NCBI GenBank assembly: GCA_964493505.1
Contig: CAZBNP010000011.1
Coordinates: 1 to 64,000, forward strand
Direction of reading: 5' to 3'
DNA from: Chryseosolibacter sp964493505
Lineage (GTDB): Bacteria; Bacteroidota; Bacteroidia; Cytophagales; Cyclobacteriaceae
Length of the DNA stretch: 64,000 nt
A model generated the notes under the pieces. The model was given only the letters and a program-made list of their open reading frames with translations, did not search any database and was not told the origin of the DNA. Shown here piece after piece: positions 8,715-15,976 of this stretch. Each line of letters begins with the position of its first letter. The stretch's first letter is position 1. The position numbers were made by a program, and so were the translations under genes.

Positions 8715-10523
8715 ATGCCGGATATCATCCAATTGTTACCTGATTCCATCGCCAACCAGATCGCTGCCGGAGAAGTGGTTCAACGACCTGCATCTGCGGT
8801 AAAGGAACTGATGGAAAATTCGATAGATGCCGGCGCTACCGCTATTACCCTCATCGTCCGGGAAGCGGGGAAGACTCTTATCCAGGTAATTGACAACGGT
8901 GCCGGCATGTCCGAAACGGATGCCAGGATGAGCCTTGAACGCCATGCTACCTCGAAGATCAGGAAAACGGAAGATCTCTTCACCCTTCATACAAAAGGGT
9001 TCCGCGGTGAGGCACTGGCATCAATAGCAGCGGTATCGCAAATGGAAATCCGCACGCGCCGGGCTGACCAGGAACTGGGAACTTGTATTGTCGTAGAGGG
9101 ATCGGAGGTTAAAAAACAGGAGCCGGTGGCATCTGACGTAGGAACAAGTATCAGTGTTAAGAATCTTTTCTACAATATCCCCGCACGACGTAATTTCCTG
9201 AAATCTAATCCAGTCGAACTCCGGCATATCTTCGATGAGTTTCAGCGTCTGGCGCTGGCCCACGCCGATATTGTTTTTACGTTCGTGCAGACCGATGAGG
9301 TGGTACACGATCTGCCTGCCGGAAAGCTCAGCCAGCGCATCGTCAATATTTTCGGTAAGTCTTACCAGGAGCAGCTCGCCCCCTGTCAGGAGGAGACAGA
9401 CCTGGTGCGGGTTCACGGTTACGTTGGTAAACCCGAGTTTGCCCGCAAGACAAGAGGCGAGCAGTTTCTGTTTGTCAATAGCCGGTTTATCAGGAGCAAC
9501 TATCTCCACCACGCTGTGATGAGCGCTTTCGAAAATCTTCTGCCCGACAACTGCTTTCCGTTCTATGTATTGTTCATCGATATCGACCCGCGACACCTAG
9601 ACGTAAATGTGCACCCGACAAAAACCGAGATCAAGTTCGATGATGAACGCGCTGTGTATGCAGTGGTACGTTCGGCAGTGCGGCAGGCGATTGGTTCACA
9701 TAACCTGACACCCGCCATCGACTTCGATGCGGATGTAAATATTATCTCAAAACTGCAGTCATCAGCACAATCAAAAGACGTGTATTTTGATGAGCGTTTC
9801 TCCAGACCCCAGCGCAGCCATGGCGATGGTTATTGGGAGAAACTGTTTGAGCAGTCGGGGAAATTTGCGTCACCAACTCCCGAGCCACAAATCCTCCGCT
9901 TCGAGAGCGAGGTCAATACGTCGTCCGACGGAATAACAGGCGTTCCGGCAGAAGAAAAAGCGCTCTTTCAGATCCACAACCGATACCTGGTGAGGCAGGT
10001 GAAGGCTGGTCTTATGATTCTTGATCAACAGTATGTCCACGAACGTATTCTGTACGAAAAATTCCTGGATCAACTCAAGAACAAGACAGGCCAAAGCCAG
10101 CAGGACCTTTTTCCACAGACGGTTTCTCTCAGCGCTGCCGATTTCTCACTTGTCCTGGAGATGGAGCAGGAAATAGCTGCCCTCGGATTCAGGTTTGAGG
10201 TGTTTGGCAAGAATACCATCGTGATTAATGGTGTACCGGCAAACCTATCGGCTACGGGGGGTAAGGCTCTCTTTGAAGGTTTGATTGAACAGTTTAAGGT
10301 CAACCAGGCCGAGTTATCGGTTTCTCTGAATGAGAACCTGGCCCGTTCGCTCGCGAAACGCGCCAGTATCAAGGCGGGCCAGAAACTGGCAAAAGAGGAA
10401 ATGAGGGCTCTGGTCGACGGGCTTTTTGCGTGTGTTACAAGCAACTATGCACCCGACGGTACCCCCACATTTTTTGTCTTTGAAGTGCGGAAAATAGAGA
10501 GTTTCTTTAACCGCCAAACGTAG
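8715..10523 (+). CDS. mutL: DNA mismatch repair protein MutL
   Basis: This 602-residue protein has the GHKL ATPase motifs in order: E34-N-S-I-D38-A-G, D60-N-G-A-G-M, HATSKI and GFRGEAL (95 to 101), plus PARRNFLKS. MutL couples MutS mismatch recognition to strand removal. In the C-terminal dimerisation domain the endonuclease motif DQHA-x2-E-x4-E is present only as D437-Q-Q-Y-x2-E443-x4-E448, and no CPHGRP-type motif precedes the end, so nuclease activity may be altered or absent. The start at 8715 (MPDIIQLLPDSIANQIAAGE) is the family start; an upstream in-frame TTG at 8691 is less likely. It is divergent from the GH3 gene. Confidence 0.96.
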   Translation: MPDIIQLLPDSIANQIAAGEVVQRPASAVKELMENSIDAGATAITLIVREAGKTLIQVIDNGAGMSETDARMSLERHATSKIRKTEDLFTLHTKGFRGEALASIAAVSQMEIRTRRADQELGTCIVVEGSEVKKQEPVASDVGTSISVKNLFYNIPARRNFLKSNPVELRHIFDEFQRLALAHADIVFTFVQTDEVVHDLPAGKLSQRIVNIFGKSYQEQLAPCQEETDLVRVHGYVGKPEFARKTRGEQFLFVNSRFIRSNYLHHAVMSAFENLLPDNCFPFYVLFIDIDPRHLDVNVHPTKTEIKFDDERAVYAVVRSAVRQAIGSHNLTPAIDFDADVNIISKLQSSAQSKDVYFDERFSRPQRSHGDGYWEKLFEQSGKFASPTPEPQILRFESEVNTSSDGITGVPAEEKALFQIHNRYLVRQVKAGLMILDQQYVHERILYEKFLDQLKNKTGQSQQDLFPQTVSLSAADFSLVLEMEQEIAALGFRFEVFGKNTIVINGVPANLSATGGKALFEGLIEQFKVNQAELSVSLNENLARSLAKRASIKAGQKLAKEEMRALVDGLFACVTSNYAPDGTPTFFVFEVRKIESFFNRQT

Positions 10524-10549
10524 ATACCGCTTAAGCATTCACCTCGAAT

Positions 10550-11131
10550 ATGGTAAGACTCACACCAACTGTAAGAAACCTGATTTTTATCAATGTCGTC
10601 GTATTTGTGATCTCGGCGGTTATTCCTCCGGTCGAGGTGTGGCTCGCGCTGTGGAACGTCAGAGGCCCGAATTTCCGGCCTTTTCAACTGTTCACCTACA
10701 TGTTCTGCCATGCTGATTTCTTCCATATTTTCTTCAATATGCTGTTGCTGACTTTCTTCGGTCCAAATCTGGAGGACTTTTGGGGTCAGAAGCGCTTTTT
10801 GTTGTTTTATGTGGCTGCCGGGATCGGGGCGGCGGCGTTTAATATCCTGATGGACCTGTCTTTTGGTGTGGGAACTTTTGGGATGATGATCGGCGCGTCC
10901 GGTGCCGTTTACGGGGTTATGACAGCTTTTGGAATCATTTTCCCAAACATGGAATTAAGGTTACTGTTTTTGCCGGTAGCTTTTAAAGCGAAATACATGG
11001 TAATGGTGCTGGGAAGCCTGGCTATTATTTCCGGTTTCAGAAGCACTCCCGGTGATAATACCGCTCACCTTGCTCACCTGGGGGGCATTGTGATGGCCAT
11101 TATTTTGGTGCAATTTTGGATGAGAAGATAA
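10550..11131 (+). CDS. Rhomboid family intramembrane serine protease (first of two)
   Basis: A 193-residue, six-segment membrane protein with the rhomboid signatures: FHIFFNMLLLTFFG in the second core helix, the catalytic serine in GASGAVYG, and the catalytic histidine in AHLAHLGG. Rhomboids cleave transmembrane helices of other membrane proteins. It sits 26 bp after mutL and 7 bp before a second rhomboid gene, so the three are probably cotranscribed. It is the short, minimal form with no extra domain. Confidence 0.92.
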   Translation: MVRLTPTVRNLIFINVVVFVISAVIPPVEVWLALWNVRGPNFRPFQLFTYMFCHADFFHIFFNMLLLTFFGPNLEDFWGQKRFLLFYVAAGIGAAAFNILMDLSFGVGTFGMMIGASGAVYGVMTAFGIIFPNMELRLLFLPVAFKAKYMVMVLGSLAIISGFRSTPGDNTAHLAHLGGIVMAIILVQFWMRR

Positions 11132-11138
11132 GCTGTAT

Positions 11139-12041
11139 ATGTTTGAAGAGTTCAAGAATGCTTTCCAACGCTACAACAATGGCCACGTTCAGCTGATCAT
11201 TATCAACCTGGCGGTTTTCGTGGTCATGGGTGTGATCATGGTGATCACCAGCGTCAGCGGATTTGATGGGTTGTGGGCAGTGGTGCACAAGCAGTTTTCA
11301 ATCCCCCCGACATTTGCTGAATTTTTGACACGGCCCTGGACGCTGTTCACGTATATGTTTATGCACGACCTCTCGGGGATCCTGCATATCCTTTTCAACA
11401 TGCTGATCCTGTACTGGTTCGGCCGGTTATTTGTCGAATATCTCGGCAGCGACAAGTTGGTAGCTGTCTATGTCCTGGGTGGAATCGCCGGAGCTGTCTT
11501 ATACCTTCTTGCCTACAACACCATTGGCTTCTATGTAGACCGCGTGGGAGGCGTTAGCGGCATGGTCGGTGCCTCGGCCGCCGTTAATGCCATTGTGGTC
11601 GCAACGGCTGTGCTGGTTCCTAATTACACCCTCTTTTTGTTGTTTATCGGACCGGTGCGTATCAAGTACATCGCGGCTGTCTTTGTGTTCCTGTCCTTCC
11701 TCGGGGCGGTAGGAGGCAACGCCGGAGGAAACCTTGCTCACCTCGGGGGCGCGCTGATGGGATTTGTTTATGTGAAACAACTGCAGTCAGGAGTGAACTG
11801 GGGTGGATGGATCACCGTGACGCTGGACTGGGTCAGAGATCTGTTCAAAGATAAACCGCGGGTGAAAGTATCATACCGCAAGGAACGGGAACGGGCTTCA
11901 ACGGCGCGTCCGACGCCATCCGACAAAGCTTCCTATACACAGGAAGAGATCGATAGGATTCTCGACAAGATCTCGGAAGGCGGCTATGAGAGCCTTACGA
12001 AAGATGAGAAGGAGAAGTTGTTTAATGCGTCGAAGAAGTAG
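11139..12041 (+). CDS. Rhomboid family intramembrane serine protease (second) with C-terminal extension
   Basis: A 300-residue paralogue of the preceding gene. The membrane core covers residues 15 to 220, with LHILFNMLILYWFG, the catalytic serine in VGASAAVNA (the usual GxSG is GASA) and the histidine in AHLGGALMG. After the core comes a basic linker and then a charged helical tail (EEIDRILDKISEGGYESLTKDEKEKL) found at the end of many Bacteroidota rhomboids. The 7-bp spacing shows translational linkage with the first rhomboid. Substrates are unknown. It converges on rlmN with a 10-bp gap. Confidence 0.92.
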   Translation: MFEEFKNAFQRYNNGHVQLIIINLAVFVVMGVIMVITSVSGFDGLWAVVHKQFSIPPTFAEFLTRPWTLFTYMFMHDLSGILHILFNMLILYWFGRLFVEYLGSDKLVAVYVLGGIAGAVLYLLAYNTIGFYVDRVGGVSGMVGASAAVNAIVVATAVLVPNYTLFLLFIGPVRIKYIAAVFVFLSFLGAVGGNAGGNLAHLGGALMGFVYVKQLQSGVNWGGWITVTLDWVRDLFKDKPRVKVSYRKERERASTARPTPSDKASYTQEEIDRILDKISEGGYESLTKDEKEKLFNASKK

Positions 12042-12051
12042 CGGTTGACAA

Positions 12052-13098
12052 TCAGCTCTTATTTGCTAACTGCCCACACGCGGCATCGATATCCTTGCCG
12101 CGGCTCTTGCGGATACGCGTTGTGATGCCGTTCGACTCCAGGAGATCCATATACAGGTTCAGCGATTCCTCCGACGCCTGTTGAAACTCACCGTCATCGA
12201 TGGGATTGTATTCGATCAGGTTTACTTTCGAGGGCACGAGCTTGCAAAAACGCAGCAGGGCCTGCGCGTGTTCCGGACCATCATTCAGCCCTTTCCAAAC
12301 CACGTATTCGTACGTAACTTTTTTCTTCGTTTTCTTGTACCAGTATGCCAGCGCTTCTGCCAGATCCTCCAGTGAATTCGTGTCGTTGATCGGCATGATG
12401 GAAGATCGCAGATCGTTAAGCGCCGCGTGAAGTGAAACCGCGAGGTTGAACTTCACTCCGTCATCCGCCATTTTCATGATCATTTTGGAAATGCCCACGG
12501 TGGAGACCGTGATTCTTTTCGGCGCCATGTTCAGCCCCTTTGGAGAAGTGATTTTGTCGATAGCCGTGATCACATTGGCGTAGTTGAGCAGGGGCTCGCC
12601 CATCCCCATAAAAACGATGTTGGTTAAGGGCCTGCCGAAGAAGAGTTCGCACTGCTGCTGAATGGCTACAACCTGGTCGTATATTTCGTCAGGGTTGAGA
12701 TTGCGCTGGCGCTTCAGGCGCGCGGTTGCGCAGAACTTGCAGGCCAGACTGCACCCCACCTGCGACGACACACATGCAGTGATTCGCGTGGCAGTGGGTA
12801 TCAGTACCGATTCGACAACCATTCCGTCGTGAAGGGTGACGGCGTTTTTTATCGTGCCATCAACACTGCGCTGCATGTTGTCGACTCTGATAAAGTTGAT
12901 TACGAAATGGCTTTTAAGGAGTTCCCGCGTGGTCAGCGACAGGTTTGTCATTTGATCAAAATCCTTTGCCGCTTTTTTCCAAAGCCACTCATAGACCTGC
13001 TGCGCACGGAACGGTTTGTCGCCGTGCTCAACGAAGAACGCTTTTAGTTCATCGAGGGAAAGCTTGCGTATATCGCGCCGTGTGAGAGTTTCTACCAT
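12052..13098 (-). CDS. rlmN: Dual-specificity 23S rRNA/tRNA adenine-C2 methyltransferase RlmN
   Basis: This radical-SAM enzyme of 348 residues carries the cluster motif C-x3-C-x2-C as CSLACKFC at residues 116 to 123. It also has the family segments GMGEPLLNY and VSLHAALNDLRS, and a resolving cysteine near the C-terminus (AACGQL). RlmN methylates A2503 of 23S rRNA and A37 of some tRNAs. The ATG at 13098 (MVETLTRRDIRKLS) is preferred to one 54 bp upstream, because the added residues are unlike the family. Confidence 0.95.
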   Translation of the reverse strand: MVETLTRRDIRKLSLDELKAFFVEHGDKPFRAQQVYEWLWKKAAKDFDQMTNLSLTTRELLKSHFVINFIRVDNMQRSVDGTIKNAVTLHDGMVVESVLIPTATRITACVSSQVGCSLACKFCATARLKRQRNLNPDEIYDQVVAIQQQCELFFGRPLTNIVFMGMGEPLLNYANVITAIDKITSPKGLNMAPKRITVSTVGISKMIMKMADDGVKFNLAVSLHAALNDLRSSIMPINDTNSLEDLAEALAYWYKKTKKKVTYEYVVWKGLNDGPEHAQALLRFCKLVPSKVNLIEYNPIDDGEFQQASEESLNLYMDLLESNGITTRIRKSRGKDIDAACGQLANKS

Positions 13099-13152
13099 GG
13101 TGTCAGAGACCGCAAAGGTAGTGATTATTTGGTCCACACCCCATTCACACAC

Positions 13153-13590
13153 TCACTTGATCTTCGCAAAGATCCTGACCTCACAGGGTCGGGAAGTGCT
13201 TGAGACGATCAGGGAATCAGCTGTAATCTTGTCGATGGTATAACTGTCGCTGATGGTCTGCGACTGCTTGTCGAGGATCAGCAGCAAGTCGCCACTGAAC
13301 TTGTAGTGAAACTTCTTCTTGTTGGTGACGGACTTTGAGTTGAGTATCCGGGTAGACTCCGTGCCAGTGGAATTTGCTTTGAAATTCACCGTTAGGGGAG
13401 CGGTTGTGGAACGGGAAGTCATTTCAGTACGGAGGGCGTCCGTCTCAACGTCTTGCAAGCTGCTTGTCGTCTCCAGGCACGTACTCTGTCCGACCAGCTG
13501 CCAGCTGCCCAGCAGGCTGGCCGATTGTGCAAAAATGGCATTGGCGGAAAGGACAAGGCCTGGAAGCAAAAGGATCCTGAGAATCTTCAT
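13153..13590 (-). CDS. Small exported lipocalin-like protein
   Basis: A 145-residue protein with a clear signal peptide (MKILRILLLPGLVLSANAIFAQ). The mature part opens with LLGSWQLVGQ, the typical first strand of Bacteroidota lipocalin-like domains, and is otherwise beta-rich and Ser/Thr-rich. Two cysteines (STCLE near the start and RPCEV near the end) could form a disulphide. It lies upstream of rlmN on the same strand with a gap of 54 bp. A ligand cannot be inferred. The assignment to a lipocalin-like fold is moderate. Confidence 0.65.
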   Translation of the reverse strand: MKILRILLLPGLVLSANAIFAQSASLLGSWQLVGQSTCLETTSSLQDVETDALRTEMTSRSTTAPLTVNFKANSTGTESTRILNSKSVTNKKKFHYKFSGDLLLILDKQSQTISDSYTIDKITADSLIVSSTSRPCEVRIFAKIK

Positions 13591-13816
13591 GGTTTCCTGG
13601 TTAATTGGGTGGCTGAAACTACCTTCGCGGCTTGACAGTTTCCTCGAATAAAGATACCCAAAATTTACCCAGCGTGAAACCGGTTTTCCGCTAAAGCGTG
13701 GTTTTTTTGAAGCCACGCCGGACGCCGCTAAAAAAAAGATGAGGGCTACAGGGTAAAAAGGCTCGCCGTTTTCTTTAAACTTGTGCTATAAACGTATTTT
13801 CCAGTTTAAATCAATC

Positions 13817-14887
13817 ATGAAAAGCAATGCAATCGTTATCACCGGTGGTAAACTCGATACTGCCAGTGGAAAAACCGCTCATGGCCTGATCCGCGGCACC
13901 GATCGTTTCAATATTATAGCGGTAATCGACGCCCTTCATCCCGGCAAGGATGCGGGCGAAGTGATGGACGGCCGAAAACGCAACATCCCTGTCTATGCAT
14001 CCATCAGCGATTTCCAGAAGAACTCATCCGTTACGGCAAAGTATTGTATTGTAGGCCTGGCAACCAAAGGAGGGGTTATTCCCGAAACACTACACGCCGA
14101 ACTTCGCGATGCGCTTGAGCACGGCTACGGTCTCATAAGCGGATTGCATGAGTTTGTTTCAGATATTCCGGAGCTAGCCGAACTCGCGAAAAGCAGAAAC
14201 CTTGAAATTATCGATGTGAGGAAGCCGAAGAAATTTCGCGACCTCCATTTCTGGACCGGAAGGATCAGAGAAGTGAAATGTCCGAAAATTGCCGTGCTGG
14301 GTACCGACTGCGCACTGGGTAAAAGAACTACTACGCGTTTTCTGGTTGAGGCTATGCGGAAAGCCGGGTATAAAGCCGAGATGGTTTACACCGGACAAAC
14401 CGGGTGGATGCAGGGCGCGAAATACGGTTTTGTTTTCGACTCTACACTGAACGACTTCATCTCCGGCGAAATGGAACATGCTGTATGCACTTGTTACCAG
14501 GAAGAGAAACCCGATATCATCTTTATCGAAGGACAATCTTCGCTGAGAAATCCCAGCGGACCCGCCGGCGCAGAATGGATCTGCTCGGCAGAGACTGATT
14601 CAGTGGTGTTACAACACAATCCTTCACGGAAGCATTACAAAGACCTGGATCACCCTGCGCTGATCGCCCAACCCGAAGAAGAGATCGCCCTTATCCGGAT
14701 GTACGGCGCCTCTACGGTGGCGTTGACGGTTAATACCGCGTCCATGAAAGAAGATGACGCGCGGGAGTATGCGCGCCTGCAACAGGAGAAACTGAACATA
14801 CCCGTTATTCTTCCCTTGGAAGACGGCGTTGATAGCCTCGTGCCGATCTTCGAAGCGATTATCAAGAAAACCGCGCTCGCTGTCTAA
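13817..14887 (+). CDS. DUF1611/DgcN-like protein (putative D-glutamate N-acetyltransferase)
   Basis: A 356-residue DUF1611 protein with an N-terminal Rossmann-like half and a C-terminal P-loop-like half carrying GTDCALGKRTT at residues 162 to 172, followed by GQTGWMQG and FIEGQSSL, which are family signatures. The next gene, 12 bp downstream, is an enolase-superfamily dipeptide epimerase. That pairing matches the dgcN-dgcA operon, in which DgcN acetylates D-glutamate and DgcA racemises N-acetyl-D-glutamate toward L-glutamate. The family assignment is secure; the D-glutamate role is inferred from gene order. The ATG at 13817 (MKSNAIVITGG) is the likely start. Confidence 0.85.
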   Translation: MKSNAIVITGGKLDTASGKTAHGLIRGTDRFNIIAVIDALHPGKDAGEVMDGRKRNIPVYASISDFQKNSSVTAKYCIVGLATKGGVIPETLHAELRDALEHGYGLISGLHEFVSDIPELAELAKSRNLEIIDVRKPKKFRDLHFWTGRIREVKCPKIAVLGTDCALGKRTTTRFLVEAMRKAGYKAEMVYTGQTGWMQGAKYGFVFDSTLNDFISGEMEHAVCTCYQEEKPDIIFIEGQSSLRNPSGPAGAEWICSAETDSVVLQHNPSRKHYKDLDHPALIAQPEEEIALIRMYGASTVALTVNTASMKEDDAREYARLQQEKLNIPVILPLEDGVDSLVPIFEAIIKKTALAV

Positions 14888-14899
14888 CGCTTTCTATAT

Positions 14900-15973
14900 A
14901 TGGCAAAAATTAAAGACATCCAGGTTTGGGATGCAGACCTGGAAAACACGAAACCCTACACAATCGCGTTCAAAACCGTTGACCAGGTAAGGAACGCCTT
15001 CGTCGAAATCACACTCGATAACGGGACCACCGGCATAGGATCGGGAAATCCCAGCGAGTATGTGGTGGGAGAAAACCTGGCTCAGTGTATCGAGGCGCTA
15101 CAGCTGAAGAATCTCGACTTTCTAATAGGAAGGGATATCAGGGATTTCAACCAGCTTACATTCGAAGTGTGGCAACGGTTTCCGCATAATCCCTCTGCGC
15201 GCGCCGCGCTTGACATAGCACTGCACGATCTATTTACAAAGTTTCTCGGCGTGCCACTTGTCCGTTTTCTCGGGCAGAAAATTCACTCGCTCCCTACATC
15301 CAACACCATTGGGATTAAAAATGTAGACGAAACGTTGCGTGAGGCGGACGATTTCATTCGCCAGGGATTCAGAATATTGAAGGTGAAGCTCGGAAAAGAT
15401 CTTGCTGAAGATCTTGAAAGGATCATCAAACTACGCGAGCAGTTTGGTAAGAAGGTAACGATCCGTATCGATGCCAATCAGGGGTATTCATTAGATCAGA
15501 CGAAGGAATTTTACGCCAAAACCCGGGATCTGGATGTCGAGCTCATTGAACAACCGCTCCCTGCCAAAGCGGTGGAGGAAATGAAAAGCCTGCCCGACGA
15601 GATCAAACGCGTGATCGCGGCGGATGAATCACTGATTACACCACGCGATGCCGTCGAACTTATTAAACCACCTTTCGCAGCCGGTATTTTTAATATCAAG
15701 CTGATGAAATGCGGGGGCGTGTCGCAGGGGCTGAAGATCGCCGACATCGCCCTGCATGAAAACGTCGATCTCTTCTGGGGCTGTAATGACGAAAGCATCG
15801 TCAGCATTACGGCTGCGCTGCACGCGGCTTTTTCCAGCACCAGGACGAAATATATCGACCTTGATGGAAGCCTGGATCTCGGAAATGATGTCGTAAAAGA
15901 CGGGTTTATACTGAAAGACGGTATTATGTACTGTTCAGACAAACCCGGTCTTGGCGTAGAGCGCGTTCGCTAG
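14900..15973 (+). CDS. Dipeptide epimerase/DgcA-like enolase-superfamily racemase
   Basis: A 357-residue enolase-superfamily enzyme of the muconate-lactonising/L-Ala-D/L-Glu epimerase subgroup. The catalytic lysines are in K161-V-K163 and K267 (NIKLMK). The metal ligands are D191 (RIDANQGY), E217 (LIEQPL) and D242 (AADES), and the C-terminal specificity motif DLDGS is present. Alone it would be called an L-Ala-D/L-Glu epimerase for peptidoglycan peptide recycling. Next to a DUF1611 gene it may be N-acetyl-D-glutamate racemase DgcA. Both activities use the same active site, so sequence alone does not decide. It converges on clpB with only 3 bp between. Confidence 0.88.
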   Translation: MAKIKDIQVWDADLENTKPYTIAFKTVDQVRNAFVEITLDNGTTGIGSGNPSEYVVGENLAQCIEALQLKNLDFLIGRDIRDFNQLTFEVWQRFPHNPSARAALDIALHDLFTKFLGVPLVRFLGQKIHSLPTSNTIGIKNVDETLREADDFIRQGFRILKVKLGKDLAEDLERIIKLREQFGKKVTIRIDANQGYSLDQTKEFYAKTRDLDVELIEQPLPAKAVEEMKSLPDEIKRVIAADESLITPRDAVELIKPPFAAGIFNIKLMKCGGVSQGLKIADIALHENVDLFWGCNDESIVSITAALHAAFSSTRTKYIDLDGSLDLGNDVVKDGFILKDGIMYCSDKPGLGVERVR

Positions 15974-15976
15974 TTC

